Counted from the stretch's first letter, positions 48,628-58,685 are shown. The stretch is DNA of 64,000 bases from SH-MAG3 sp035461245 (GCA_035461245.1 DATHVP010000148.1:1-64000); one strand, 5' to 3'. A program made the numbers and translations. Notes: generated by a model not told the origin, from the sequence alone.

Positions 48628-49089
48628 ATGAGATCCGGTCGCCATCGGTTAATCCTGCCGGGCATTGTGACCCTGCTGGCAGCATCGTGCAATCCGTTTT
48701 CGCTGGACGAATCCGCGCCCACGCTCTGGGAGGCTTCGCTAACGGCCACGCTGGAATTCCCCCTGGTGCGGGGGAGTGCAGCGGCCGTATCAGACCCGCG
48801 TCTGGGCAGGACCGAAGTGGGGATCCTGGTGGAAGGCCTCACGCCGCAGTCCACGATTCGGTGGGCCGTGTACCGGGGCAGGTGTGCCGAGCCGGGCAGC
48901 CAGTTCGGCCCGGACGCAGCCTACCCACCGGCGGCCGCGGACGGAGATGGGACAGTGGAGACAACGGCGGCAATGGGCCAGCTGCTGGCTGCAAACGGTC
49001 GCTACCACATCGCCGTCGGGACGGTCGAAGGGACGCCACGGGACGTGGCATGCGGAGACCTTCAGCAGATTGATGCACCGTCGACCTAG
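48628..49089 (+). CDS. Hypothetical lipoprotein
   Basis: A 153-residue lipoprotein (signal ending LLAASC). The mature domain has the pattern VGILVEGLTPQSTIRWAVYR, then GRCAEPGSQFG and a Gly/Asp-rich stretch before strand-like IAVGTVEG. This recalls the CHRD / copper-zinc SOD-like beta-sandwich layout (a TIRWAVYRGRC strand-turn), but the metal ligands of SOD are not seen. The family is not assigned. It follows the small lipoprotein by 113 nt and ends at a strong hairpin. Confidence 0.65.
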   Translation: MRSGRHRLILPGIVTLLAASCNPFSLDESAPTLWEASLTATLEFPLVRGSAAAVSDPRLGRTEVGILVEGLTPQSTIRWAVYRGRCAEPGSQFGPDAAYPPAAADGDGTVETTAAMGQLLAANGRYHIAVGTVEGTPRDVACGDLQQIDAPST

Positions 49090-49132
49090 TCAGGAATCTG
49101 AAGGCGGCGTGGTCCGTCGACGCCGCTCCATC

Positions 49133-49173
49133 GTGACAACGGCCCCGCTCCGCCTGGAGGGGGCCGTTGTCAC
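49133..49173. terminator. Strong bidirectional hairpin terminator
   Basis: GTGACAACGGCCCC (49133-49146) and GGGGCCGTTGTCAC (49160-49173) form a perfect 14-bp stem, with CTCC/GGAG pairing again inside the loop. It separates the convergent lipoprotein gene and the minus-strand gene ending at 49180. No T-run. Confidence 0.75.
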
Positions 49174-49179
49174 GACCGG

Positions 49180-49581
49180 CTAGCGGCCAGGTCGCATGTG
49201 CAGGATGATGGCACCCTGCACGTGGGTGTGAAGCCCAGGCAGCGTTGCGGAGGCCGTCGCGCCATCCAGGTACTCCAGCCAGACGGCCCCTGTGGGCAGC
49301 ATCTGCCGCAGGATGTCCGCGTTGCCCAGCCGTGTCTGTCCCTGGTAGACGGCAATCTCGGTGTCCCCCTGCATCATGCTGCGGCTACTGCGAACCTGCA
49401 GCCAGCGCGGACGAAGTCGCTGGATGGCGTCGTACATGGTGGACACCTGGACGCTCGTGAGTTCATCCTGCGTGATACGGCTGGAATCAGCGCCTCCGCG
49501 GGACGCACCGGACGCGCAGGCGGTGCCGGCAAGTACGGCAGCCAGCAGCATCAGGACCCATCCCCCTGCCCTCGCCCTCAT
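49180..49581 (-). CDS. Secreted hypothetical protein
   Basis: A 133-residue exported protein with a signal ending near AGTACASG (probable lipobox Cys). The mature sequence includes TMYDAIQRLRPRWLQVR, DTEIAVYQGQTRLGNADILR and the C-terminal VQGAIILHMRPGR. I recall similar short proteins being common in Gemmatimonadota genomes, but no function is known. ATG at 49581 has GAGG 6 nt upstream; ATG at 49599 is the alternative. Confidence 0.65.
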   Translation of the reverse strand: MRARAGGWVLMLLAAVLAGTACASGASRGGADSSRITQDELTSVQVSTMYDAIQRLRPRWLQVRSSRSMMQGDTEIAVYQGQTRLGNADILRQMLPTGAVWLEYLDGATASATLPGLHTHVQGAIILHMRPGR

Positions 49582-49674
49582 AGCGCACCTCACTTTCATT
49601 CCATGGTACTTCATTACAATAACAGAAGGCACGCCGGGATGGAAACGCCGAGGCCTGCCTGCCGAATGCACGAC

Positions 49675-49702
49675 GGGACCGCACCTGGAAAGGTACGGCC
49701 CC
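49675..49702 (-). terminator. Hairpin after the SusC/SusD pair
   Basis: Arms 49691-49702 and 49675-49686 form a 12-bp stem (two G-U pairs in the minus-strand transcript) with a 4-nt loop, 40 nt after the SusD stop. There is no T-run. It probably ends the susCD transcript. Confidence 0.5.
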
Positions 49703-49741
49703 GCCGGTTACTACAGGCCGCCGGAGCGACCGTTCGTCCTG

Positions 49742-51343
49742 CTATTCCGGCCAGGCATATACGCTCTGCGGCGCCGAACCCGGCAGCGCGCCACCGAACG
49801 TGTACGGTGCTACGCCCTCGAGGGACGCCTCACGGGCCGGCATGGGGAAGTGCAAGGGCGTGCCCCGGTACAGGTCGCCCCAGCCACGGCCATCGAAGTA
49901 CCAGGGGGCGGTGTACGGACCCTCGAACTTCGTCATGAGCCGCTTCTCCCACTTCAGCATCTCGAACAGCCCGCCGCAGCTGCCGTCCGGCAGCTTCGGC
50001 ACGCAGCTCGTGTTGGTACCTGCAGCGTCCGTGGCGTTCAGGCCGGCGGCCGTCCGCGTCACGTTGATGAGCGCTGCTGCCTGTGCCCGGTCGCCCAGGT
50101 GGAAATGGGCCTCCGCCTCCAGCAGTCGGAGGTGGTCGTTGGACACGAACGGCAGCGGGCCCAGGTCGCCGTAACCCGCGTTGGGTGTGCCCGCGCCATA
50201 GCGCCGCCACTGGTAGTGGGACCAGCGCCAGGAACCACGGTCCGGTCGAGCCCACTGGTCGCCCGGGTTGGCCGCCGCCCAGATGTGCGTGCCGCGGTTG
50301 GCCGCCGCCTGCTGCTCCGCCAGCGTGTTACCCCGCGGGAAACGCAGGTCCGGCGTCACGATGAGCAGGTCACGCCCGTCCGCCGCCTGCGGGGTACGCT
50401 CCAGGACCGGCCTCGACAGCCACTCCTGGTAGTTACCCGACTGGTCGGCCATGCCCATGATGAACAGGTTCTCCTGGCCCCAGCCGGCGAACGTCGAGTA
50501 CACGAACGCCCAGTTGGTCCAGGTCGGCCAGTTCCAGGCCAGGTTCCATTCCGTAGCGTTGTCCAGGTCCGCCAGCACGGCGTTCCAGTTCACCGCCTGC
50601 CGCTCTTCCCACGTACGGGCGTTCATGGCCCGGAACTGGGCCTTCACCGCGTGGGCAATGCCCACGAGCTGGGTGTTCGTGACCCCCGACATGGCCCACG
50701 CCTCCGGCACCGTGAAGGTGTTGGCCGAGGCAATGGCGATGGCCGAATCGAAATGGGCAAGCGCCACGGCCATGAGGGCATTGTAGTCCAGTGTCCCGTC
50801 CGGCGCCGGCAGGTCGTTGTCGTCCCTGGGCGTGGCCTGGTTGACCACGGGCCCCTGGTCGAACAGCAGGGCGATGGAGCCGTGGGTCATGCCCAGCATG
50901 AAGTTGCCCCACGCACGCGCACGGGGCTCATCATCCCCGAGCGACATGTCGGTGGTCTGGAATGCGTGCAGCGCATTGGCCACACCGGCAGCGCCGCGGT
51001 AGCTCCACGTCCAGGCATTCGCGACCTGGTTGTAGAACTCACGAGCGACGTCATTATTGAAGGCCCGGCGCGGGATGGCCGAGTAGTAGACCATCCCGAA
51101 GTTGGCCGGATACGCGCTGTGCTGGAACGACATGGTGCTGAGCATGGGTGCGGGCCCATCGACTTCCGTATGGGTCAGCACGACCTGCTGCATGGCACCG
51201 GCGATCAGTGCCTCCAGGTCGGCCGCCGAACCGCCGACCTGATCCCGGCCAGGCGCGTTCGGGTTATCCACATCCATGTCCGCGCACGCAGCGGCCGTCA
51301 CCAGCGCCAGCGTAGCGAGGAATGAATTGCGAAGCAGTCTCAT
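49742..51343 (-). CDS. SusD/RagB-like outer-membrane lipoprotein
   Basis: A 533-residue lipoprotein (signal ending TAAAC), the surface ligand-binding partner of the TonB-dependent SusC-like channel encoded 15 nt upstream. The helical N-terminal TPR-like part (DLEALIAGAMQQVVLTHTEV, then NALHAF) and the late AEAHFHLGDRAQAAALIN and WEKRLMTKFEGPYT are in line with SusD proteins. The substrate is not indicated; no glycoside hydrolases are adjacent, while hyuA and an M28 peptidase follow on the other strand. An amino-acid or peptide substrate is therefore possible but unproven. Confidence 0.85.
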   Translation of the reverse strand: MRLLRNSFLATLALVTAAACADMDVDNPNAPGRDQVGGSAADLEALIAGAMQQVVLTHTEVDGPAPMLSTMSFQHSAYPANFGMVYYSAIPRRAFNNDVAREFYNQVANAWTWSYRGAAGVANALHAFQTTDMSLGDDEPRARAWGNFMLGMTHGSIALLFDQGPVVNQATPRDDNDLPAPDGTLDYNALMAVALAHFDSAIAIASANTFTVPEAWAMSGVTNTQLVGIAHAVKAQFRAMNARTWEERQAVNWNAVLADLDNATEWNLAWNWPTWTNWAFVYSTFAGWGQENLFIMGMADQSGNYQEWLSRPVLERTPQAADGRDLLIVTPDLRFPRGNTLAEQQAAANRGTHIWAAANPGDQWARPDRGSWRWSHYQWRRYGAGTPNAGYGDLGPLPFVSNDHLRLLEAEAHFHLGDRAQAAALINVTRTAAGLNATDAAGTNTSCVPKLPDGSCGGLFEMLKWEKRLMTKFEGPYTAPWYFDGRGWGDLYRGTPLHFPMPAREASLEGVAPYTFGGALPGSAPQSVYAWPE

Positions 51344-51358
51344 ATATATGCCCCGTTC

Positions 51359-54300
51359 CTAGAAGTTGACTTCGACGCCGAAGGTGAACGTACGGAAGTT
51401 CGGGTAGTTGTAGCCGTCCACGCGGGCAAGCGCCGCGGAACCGGTGGTACCACCCGCACGACCGACCTCGGGGTCGTAGCCATCGTAATTGGTGAACGTC
51501 AGCAGGTTGCGGCCCACTGCGCTGAGTGTTGCGCCACTGAAGCCACGCAGGCCGATGGACGACAGCATGTCTTCCGTGATACGGTAGCTGAGGGACACCT
51601 CACGCAGCTTGACGAAGCTGCCGTCCTCCACGAAGCGCGAGCTGGGGTTCAGGCCCGTCACGCCGTAGAGCAGGTCATAGTAGCCCACCGGCTTGCGCTG
51701 CTGCTCCGGCAGGTGGCCCTGGTCGATGATGCCCGCATAGGACTGGAACGTCGCCCACTGCAGCGGCTGGTTGTAGACGCTGAAGCCCTGCTCGGCATGG
51801 AGCAGGCCGTAGAGCGCGAAGTTCCGCCAGCTGAAGTTGCTGGACAGGCCAATGGAGTAGTCGGGCAGCGTGTTGCCCAGCTCCTGGAACGTGGTCTCCA
51901 CCTCAAACGTCGGGTCCCAGGTCCAGGCCGCGAACGGGGCGCCCCAGAAGATGGGCTCACCATTGAGCGTGAACGGTGCCAGCGTGCCCCAGAAGTGACG
52001 CTCCGTGCCGCCGGACGTGTACGTGTTCCAGCCGGCCGTCGGGCTGCCAGCCGCGCCCACCCAGACGAGGAGACCCTCGTCGTTGACTGCGAAGTCACTG
52101 CACGAGACGCCCGACGGCAGCGTCTGCGGCAGGTCCGCGCAGCTCTGGGCGAACTTCGTGCCGTAGAACGTGCCCAGACGCTCGGGGGCACGGTAGTAGA
52201 AGACCGCGCCCAGGTTCTGGCCGGCCACACCACCCGTGAACGCCGGAACGTTCAGCTCCGCAATGTGCTGACGGGTCCGGTCGAAGTTGATCCGCGCCGA
52301 CCAGCCCATGTCCGGACGGTCGAGGATGCGCGTGTCCAGCGACAGCTCAATGGTGTTGGAGGCCAGTGTGCCGGCGTTCTCCCACCGCGTCGAGAAACCG
52401 GCGTAGGCCGGCTGCGGCACCGGGAGGATCTGGTCTTCCGTGCGCACGGTCGCATACGTGGCCACCAGGTTGTAGCGACCGCCGAAGATCACGTCCAGCC
52501 CGAACTCGTGCTCCCGGGAGAATTCCGGACGCAGCGAGCGGTTGCCCAGCGCCACCGGCGTGATGGCGCCGCCCGAGACACTGTACGTCTCGTACTGCGC
52601 CGACCAGTGAGGCCGGCTGCCGGCGGTACCCAGCGAGTAGCGCAGCTTCATCTCGTCAATGGCCGGGAGCGTGAACCACGGCTCCTCGGACAGGCGCCAC
52701 GCCGCTGCGGCACGGTAGTACCAGTTGCGGCGCTCGTCGGGACCGAACAGTGAACTGCCGTCGTTGCGGACCAGAAGGTCCACGATGTAGCGGTCGTAGA
52801 AGTCCAGGTTCGTCAGCGCGAAGTACCCATCGGCCACTTCACGCTGCAGGCCGGACGTACCCGTGCGGGACGTCGGGTCGGTCACGCCCACCGTCGGCAC
52901 GTCGGCCACCGACATGCGCGAACCCTGCACCGTGGACCACTCGTAGTCGTTGCGCTCCACCAGGTAGCGGAACTGGGTCCGCGTGGACAGCGCCTCGTCG
53001 AAGAACATGCGGCGGACGGACGCCGTGACGCTGGCATTCAGCGCCTCGGTCCGCTCGTGGGCCCGCCAGATGAAGCCGTTGTTGATGGCGGCGTTCGGCC
53101 GCGCCGTCCGGAAACCGCGCGGATAGAAGTCCTGCTGGTCCAGCTGCAGCCGGTCGTAGCTGACGTTGCCGTCAATGTCCAGCCAGCTCAGCGGGGAAAC
53201 GCGCAGGTTCGTGCTGCCCAGGAAGCGGCCGCGGTTCTCCTCCCACTCGCGGTAGCGGAGCTGGTACAGCGGGTTGTCGTTCTCGTTGAACGGGTCCGGA
53301 CGCACGATCATCTCGTCGTCGCCCAGCTGGCACGTCGCCGGGTTGGTGACACAGTTCGGGTCCCGGCGCATCAGGTCCACACCTGCCGGCATGCGCGTCA
53401 GGTTGAAGATGGGGTTGCCCTGGCTCTCCGGGAACTGGTCGGCGTTGGAGCGGCTGTAGTACGCGCTCGCCGACAGCGTGATGTTCGGACGCACCGACTG
53501 GTCCACGTTCACCCGGAACGCGTTGCGCCTGAGCCCGTCCTGGTACGGCATGACGCCGCCATCCCGCTGGTTCGTGAACGAGATGTTGAAGTTCGTAGCA
53601 CCGGTCCGGCCCTCGGCCGCGACGTAATTCTGGTTGAACGCGCCGTCCGTGAAGAAGCGGTCTACCTGATCATACGTCGTACCCGGCCACGACTGGCTCT
53701 GGATGGTGTTCCACGTGTTCGGCGACTGGCCCGGCAGCGCCATCTGGCCCGCCAGCCGCAGTGCACCGGGGCACGTGGCGAAGTCCTCGCACGTGGCGCC
53801 CGTCACACGGACGAACTGGTTTCCGTCCATGGCGAAGCGATGCTGCTGCGCCAGGTTGAACGAGCCCTCGATCTGGCTCTGGCCGTACTCCGACCGCACC
53901 GTGTAGCGGACCTGGTCGTCGGCGATGCGCGTGCCCCGGCGCGTCATGATCTGCACAACGCCGTGCGCCGCACGGGAGCCGTACAGCGAGGCCGCTGCCG
54001 CACCCTTTACCACCTCGATGCTCTCGATGTCCAGCGCGTCGATGTCCACCATGCTGGCGCCGAGAATCACGCCGTCCACGATGAACAGCGGCTCCTGGCT
54101 CCGGTTCGACGCGTTGATGCTCGTGGGGCCGCGCAGCAGGATCGACGGCGCCGAGCCCGGCCGGCCGCTGCCCTGCACCACCGTGGCGCCCGCCACCTTG
54201 CCCTGCACCGCCGACGCCGCGCTCACCGCAGGCACCGGCAGGTCCTCCGCCCGCAACTGGCTCACCGTGAACGGCATCTTGGCCTGCGGCGTGGCACCCG

Positions 54301-54667
54301 CCACACCCGTGACCACAATCTCACCGATCTGGAGGGCTGTCTGCGTCAGGCGGAAGTTCACCGTCGCCGTGCGGCCGGCTTCGACCGTTACGGCCTGGGT
54401 CTGCGTCTCGTAGCCCAGGCTGACGACGCGCACCGTCTGCGATCCGGCGGGCACATTCGTCAGCAGGAACCGGCCCTGGTCATTCGTCACCGCGCCCAGC
54501 GTGGTGTTGTCCACCACTACCTGCGCACCAGGCAGCGGACGGCCGCTCGCCTGATCCTGCACCAGCCCGGTCACAACACCAGTCTGCTGCGCGTGGAGTC
54601 CGGACCAGGTGCCCGCAACCAGAAGCGCAAGCGCTCCCACCAACGAGGCCCTGAACAGTTTTGGCAT
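51359..54667 (-). CDS. SusC/RagA-family TonB-dependent outer-membrane transporter
   Basis: An outer-membrane barrel of about 1102 residues. A signal peptide (ending GLHAQQ) is followed by a carboxypeptidase-like/CNA beta domain (GVVTGLVQDQASGRPLPGAQ). The plug has SVSAASAVQGKVAGATVVQG-like sequence, ILLRGPTSIN and DVDIDALDIESIEVVKGAAAA-type motifs around residues 190-235. A long barrel ends in FTFGVEVNF with a terminal Phe. ATG at 54667 has GGAGG 4 nt upstream and is preferred over ATG at 54694. It forms an operon with the SusD-like gene. TACAAT at 54698-54693 is a candidate -10. Confidence 0.92.
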   Translation of the reverse strand: MPKLFRASLVGALALLVAGTWSGLHAQQTGVVTGLVQDQASGRPLPGAQVVVDNTTLGAVTNDQGRFLLTNVPAGSQTVRVVSLGYETQTQAVTVEAGRTATVNFRLTQTALQIGEIVVTGVAGATPQAKMPFTVSQLRAEDLPVPAVSAASAVQGKVAGATVVQGSGRPGSAPSILLRGPTSINASNRSQEPLFIVDGVILGASMVDIDALDIESIEVVKGAAAASLYGSRAAHGVVQIMTRRGTRIADDQVRYTVRSEYGQSQIEGSFNLAQQHRFAMDGNQFVRVTGATCEDFATCPGALRLAGQMALPGQSPNTWNTIQSQSWPGTTYDQVDRFFTDGAFNQNYVAAEGRTGATNFNISFTNQRDGGVMPYQDGLRRNAFRVNVDQSVRPNITLSASAYYSRSNADQFPESQGNPIFNLTRMPAGVDLMRRDPNCVTNPATCQLGDDEMIVRPDPFNENDNPLYQLRYREWEENRGRFLGSTNLRVSPLSWLDIDGNVSYDRLQLDQQDFYPRGFRTARPNAAINNGFIWRAHERTEALNASVTASVRRMFFDEALSTRTQFRYLVERNDYEWSTVQGSRMSVADVPTVGVTDPTSRTGTSGLQREVADGYFALTNLDFYDRYIVDLLVRNDGSSLFGPDERRNWYYRAAAAWRLSEEPWFTLPAIDEMKLRYSLGTAGSRPHWSAQYETYSVSGGAITPVALGNRSLRPEFSREHEFGLDVIFGGRYNLVATYATVRTEDQILPVPQPAYAGFSTRWENAGTLASNTIELSLDTRILDRPDMGWSARINFDRTRQHIAELNVPAFTGGVAGQNLGAVFYYRAPERLGTFYGTKFAQSCADLPQTLPSGVSCSDFAVNDEGLLVWVGAAGSPTAGWNTYTSGGTERHFWGTLAPFTLNGEPIFWGAPFAAWTWDPTFEVETTFQELGNTLPDYSIGLSSNFSWRNFALYGLLHAEQGFSVYNQPLQWATFQSYAGIIDQGHLPEQQRKPVGYYDLLYGVTGLNPSSRFVEDGSFVKLREVSLSYRITEDMLSSIGLRGFSGATLSAVGRNLLTFTNYDGYDPEVGRAGGTTGSAALARVDGYNYPNFRTFTFGVEVNF

Positions 54668-54899
54668 AGCCCCTCCGAGTAAATGAGACTTCATTGTACG
54701 ACCTGCCCTATAACGAAAATGGCAGCCCGGCCTCCCGGGCCGGACGTGCCATCATCGCACTAAGCAAACGCCCGAGGCGTGACGAATGTGACATCTTGAG
54801 GGACGGGATGCCAGTACCCGTATGTGAACGAATTTGCATGCACTTGCAGCCCGGCGGACACCATGGCGGGATGGGTCGATCTGACCTATCGTGGCGCCC

Positions 54900-56882
54900 A
54901 TGGTCATCTGCGTCGCCGTCGATACGGGCGGTACCTTCACGGACGTTGTACTTCGGACGGACAACGGCGTGGCCACGCTGAAGCTGGCGTCCACCCCCGA
55001 CGACCCGTCAGCTGCGGTTGTGACCGGGGTACGGGCGGCGCTCGAGGCCGCGACGGCCCGGCAGGCAGGCGCCCCGACGCTTGCGCACGCTGACGTGCTG
55101 ATGCACGGGACCACCGTGGCCACGAACGCGCTGCTGGAAGGACGCGGTGCACGTACCGCGCTGGTCACCAACCGTGGATTCGAGGATATCCTCGCCATTG
55201 GCCGGCAGGCCCGCCCGGGCCTCTACGCGCTGCACGGAGACCGGCCTCCCCCGCTGGTACCGGACGAGCTCCGCATCGGCGTGTCCGGCCGTCTGGCTCC
55301 GGACGGTGAGGAACTGGAGCCGCTGGACGAAGCCGATCACGAGCGGATCCGCGCGGCGCTGTCAGGAGCCGGCGCAGAATCCATCGCGGTGGTGCTGCTC
55401 CACAGCTACGCAAACCCTGCTCACGAGCGCGTGGTGGCCGAGGCCGTACGCGGGCTGGGCCTGCCGATATCGGTATCCAGCGAGTTGCTGCCGGAGTTCA
55501 GGGAATACGAACGCACAGCGACGACGGTGGCCAACGCCTGCGTTTCGCCGATCATGTCCGGCTACCTGGCGCGCCTGGCCGGATCCGGCGTCGCGCAGCG
55601 GATCCGTGTCATGGGCTCCGGCGGCGGCGTGCTGTCCCTGGAGCGTGCGCGGGAAGCGCCGGCGCATACCATTCTCTCGGGTCCTGCCGGTGGGGTGGCG
55701 GCGGCACTCCACGTGGCCGGCCGCCACGACATCAGCAACATCATGACGTTCGACATGGGGGGCACGTCCACGGACGTGTCCCTCTGCCCCGGCCGGCCGC
55801 TGCATACCCGTGATTTCTCCGTGGCGGGCGTTCCTGTGGCGCTGCCCATGCTGGACATTCACACTGTCGGAGCCGGGGGCGGCTCCATCGCCCGCCTGGA
55901 CGAGGGCGGCGCCCTGCGCGTCGGCCCGGCCAGCGCCGGCGCGGTGCCAGGCCCGGTGTGCTACGGCCGCGGCGGCACCGACATCACGGTCACCGACGCG
56001 AATGTCGCCCTCGGCCGGCTGCCCCGTGCCATGGGCGCGCTGCAGCTGGACGCCACACTCGTCACGGCGCCGCTCCAGCGCCTGGCGGCTGACCTGGGCT
56101 GCACCCCCGCCGAAGCAGCGGAAGGTGTGGTGGCCGTGGTGAACGCAGCCATGGAAGGCGCCCTGCGGATCATCAGCGTGGAACGCGGCCACGACCCCGC
56201 CGACTTCACGCTGATCCCCTTCGGTGGCGCCGCGGGGCTGCACGCGGTGGCGCTGGCGGAGCGTCTGGAGATCCCGCAGCTGCTGCTGCCGCCAGCGCCG
56301 GGGGTGCTGTCCGCGTTCGGCATGTTGGTGGCGCCAGTTCGCAAGGACGTCTCCCGCACGGTCATGCTTGCCGATCCGGACGACAGGCAACTCATGCCGA
56401 TCTTCCGGGAACTGGAGGAGACGGCCCGGGCGGCCATGGCCCTGGAGGAACTGGCCGACGCCGACGTCGTAATCAACCGGTGGGTGGCCGCTCGGTACCG
56501 GGGGCAGAGCCATGAGCTGACGGTCCCGGCGGTCGGCTGGCGGGACGCGTTCCACGACGCCCATGAGCAGCGCTTCGGCTTCGCCCTGCGGGACGCCGCA
56601 CTGGAGGCAGTGACGCTGGGCGTGGAGGCCACAGGTCCCCCGCCGGTGGTGCCGGCGCCGGAACTCCCGCTGGCGGACGGACCCACCCCGGGAGCAGGCG
56701 CCGGTCCGGTGCGTTTCGAGGGCGACGTCGTCGAGGCTACCTTCCACGAGCGTGCGGCGCTCCGGGCGGGTCACACCGTGCACGGCCCCGCCGTGCTGCT
56801 GGAGGACACGGCAACGTTCTGGCTGCCGCCCGGCTGGCGGCTGGAGGTGCTGGCCGATGGCAGCTGTATCTGCACGAGATAG
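54900..56882 (+). CDS. hyuA: Hydantoinase A / oxoprolinase-type ATPase subunit
   Basis: A 660-residue HyuA-type subunit of ATP-dependent N-methylhydantoinase or 5-oxoprolinase. The ATPase fold begins VAVDTGGTFTDVVL; HGTTVATNALLE, FDMGGTSTDVSL, GAGGGSIARLDEGGALRVGP and FGGAAGLHAVALAE follow. These enzymes hydrolyse cyclic amides, usually with a HyuB subunit encoded next to it. Here the next gene is an M28 peptidase and no hyuB is seen in the window. ATG at 54900 is used; an in-frame GTG lies 9 nt upstream. The stop codon sits within a 19-bp duplication. Confidence 0.9.
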   Translation: MVICVAVDTGGTFTDVVLRTDNGVATLKLASTPDDPSAAVVTGVRAALEAATARQAGAPTLAHADVLMHGTTVATNALLEGRGARTALVTNRGFEDILAIGRQARPGLYALHGDRPPPLVPDELRIGVSGRLAPDGEELEPLDEADHERIRAALSGAGAESIAVVLLHSYANPAHERVVAEAVRGLGLPISVSSELLPEFREYERTATTVANACVSPIMSGYLARLAGSGVAQRIRVMGSGGGVLSLERAREAPAHTILSGPAGGVAAALHVAGRHDISNIMTFDMGGTSTDVSLCPGRPLHTRDFSVAGVPVALPMLDIHTVGAGGGSIARLDEGGALRVGPASAGAVPGPVCYGRGGTDITVTDANVALGRLPRAMGALQLDATLVTAPLQRLAADLGCTPAEAAEGVVAVVNAAMEGALRIISVERGHDPADFTLIPFGGAAGLHAVALAERLEIPQLLLPPAPGVLSAFGMLVAPVRKDVSRTVMLADPDDRQLMPIFRELEETARAAMALEELADADVVINRWVAARYRGQSHELTVPAVGWRDAFHDAHEQRFGFALRDAALEAVTLGVEATGPPPVVPAPELPLADGPTPGAGAGPVRFEGDVVEATFHERAALRAGHTVHGPAVLLEDTATFWLPPGWRLEVLADGSCICTR

Positions 56883-56899
56883 CTGTACCTGCACGAGAT
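56862..56899. repeat. 19-bp tandem duplication across the hyuA stop codon
   Basis: AGCTGTATCTGCACGAGAT (56862-56880) is directly repeated at 56881-56899 with one C/T difference. The TAG stop of hyuA spans the junction of the copies. The second copy is therefore untranslated and looks like a recent slippage event. Confidence 0.85.
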
Positions 56900-56962
56900 G
56901 AGGTTCCACCGCGGGACCGCTGGTTGAACCGGGCGAACGCGCCCGACGCAAAGGGAGAATTG

Positions 56963-58522
56963 ATGCGGCTGACACGAGTCCGAACCGTTGTGATGACAGT
57001 GGTACTGGCGGCCTGCGGTGTTGCCCCGGCCGCGGCCCAGACGTTCCGGTCCGACGACCCGGTGATCCGGCAGATGTGGCTGGAGGGCATGGAGCGCTCG
57101 CAGGCCGAGCGCCTCGCCCAGGTCCTCATGGACTCCATCGGCCACCGGCTGTCCGGCAGTCCCGGCTACGAGTCTGCCGGCGCGTGGATCCTCCAGCGCT
57201 ATGCCGACTGGGGCGTGCCGGCGCGGCAACACGAGTACGGCACCTGGCGCGGCTGGAACGGCGGCTCGCTGCTGGTGAACCTGGTGGCGCCCCGCGTCCA
57301 GACGCTCGAGGCCAACTGGCTGGCGTGGAGCCCCGGCACGAACGGACGGCCGGTGCAGGCGGATGTCGTGATCATTCCCGAGTTCGCCAGCACTGCCGAA
57401 GCCGAGGCCTGGCTGGGCACCATCCGTGGCCGCGCCATACTGGCTTCACCGCCGGAGGCCACCTGCCGGGAGCCGCAGGCAATGGCAGCCCTGGCCCGGC
57501 CCGAGACCGTCCAGCGGCTGGCCGAGGAGCGGGCCCGCACCCGCGCGTCCTGGCAGCGCCGGATGGCGGCCCTCGGCCAGGGCGCCCACGCCCGGCTTGA
57601 ACAGGCCGGCGTCGCCGCGGTGCTCACCTCCCGCTGGTCCGAGGGCTGGGGCGTGAACAAGGTCTTCGACGCACCGACGACGCAGGTACCGGCCCTCGAC
57701 ATCTCGTGCGAGGACTACGGCCTGCTCTACCGCCTCGCCGCCAACAACCAGGGCCCGCGCGTCATGATCCAGGGCGAGGCCGAGAACCGGGGCACAGTGC
57801 CCATGTTCAGCGTCATCGCCGAGTTGCGCGGCACAGAGCTGCCCGATGAGTACGTGGTGCTCTCCGCCCACCTGGACAGCTGGCACGCCGGCACCGGCGC
57901 CACGGACAACGGCACCGGCACCATCATGATGCTGGAGGCCATGCGCATCCTGCGGGCGGCGTACCCGAACCCACGGCGCACCATCATCGTCGGCCACTGG
58001 GGCGGCGAGGAGCAGGGGCTGATCGGGTCGCGGGCGTTTGGCGAGGACCATCCGGAAGTGCTGGAGGGGATGCAGGCACTGTTCAACCAGGATAACGGCA
58101 CCTGGCGCATCGAGTACCTGGAGGGCCAGGGCTATCTCCACGCCGGCGAGCACCTCGCCCGCTGGATCTCGAACGTGCCGCTGGAGATCAGCAGCCATGT
58201 GGAACTGGATTTCCCGGGCCAGCAGATCAACGCCGGCAGTGACCACACCGCGTTCATCTGCCACGGCGTGCCGGCGTTTCGGTTCCAGTCCCATTACGAC
58301 GAGTACCGTCAGTACACCTGGCACACGAACCGGGACACGTTCGACAAGATCGTCCTGGACGATCTCATGAACAACGCGACGCTGGCGGCGATGGTGGCGT
58401 ACATGGCGTCCGAGGACCCGCGGCGGGTTCCCCGCGATCGCGCTACCCTGCCGACGGGACCCACGGGCCAGGAGCGTCGCTGGCCGACATGCGCGCCGGC
58501 ACGCAGGAGCTGGCAGCCTTAG
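56963..58522 (+). CDS. Secreted M28-family peptidase
   Basis: A 519-residue exported zinc peptidase with a signal ending APAAAQ. Zinc ligands are in SAHLDSWHAGTGATDNGTGT (His and Asp), GGEEQGLIGS (Glu pair), NQDNGT (Asp) and GSDHTAFICHGVPAF (late His), all as in carboxypeptidase Q-like M28B members. A protease-associated-like insertion lies in the middle (about 120-250). The last 25 residues are Arg/Pro-rich, without domain character. GGGAG lies 5 nt before ATG 56963. It follows hyuA by 80 nt. Confidence 0.88.
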   Translation: MRLTRVRTVVMTVVLAACGVAPAAAQTFRSDDPVIRQMWLEGMERSQAERLAQVLMDSIGHRLSGSPGYESAGAWILQRYADWGVPARQHEYGTWRGWNGGSLLVNLVAPRVQTLEANWLAWSPGTNGRPVQADVVIIPEFASTAEAEAWLGTIRGRAILASPPEATCREPQAMAALARPETVQRLAEERARTRASWQRRMAALGQGAHARLEQAGVAAVLTSRWSEGWGVNKVFDAPTTQVPALDISCEDYGLLYRLAANNQGPRVMIQGEAENRGTVPMFSVIAELRGTELPDEYVVLSAHLDSWHAGTGATDNGTGTIMMLEAMRILRAAYPNPRRTIIVGHWGGEEQGLIGSRAFGEDHPEVLEGMQALFNQDNGTWRIEYLEGQGYLHAGEHLARWISNVPLEISSHVELDFPGQQINAGSDHTAFICHGVPAFRFQSHYDEYRQYTWHTNRDTFDKIVLDDLMNNATLAAMVAYMASEDPRRVPRDRATLPTGPTGQERRWPTCAPARRSWQP

Positions 58523-58685
58523 AACCGTCGCCGAAGCCGGCGCCCCGCAGCCGGTGCGCGGCCGGCCCGGCGTGGCCGGCCCGGCGGCGCCGCCGTGGCC
58601 CGGGCCATGCGGCTGTCCGCCGCCGGGCCCGGCCACTTCGCGTTCCGGGTCGGCCGAAGCCAACACAGCGTCAGGAGAGACGGAT

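Noticed and set aside
53057..54682. 541-codon plus-strand frame
   Set aside because: Antisense to the SusC-like transporter and rich in Arg/His/Val without motifs.
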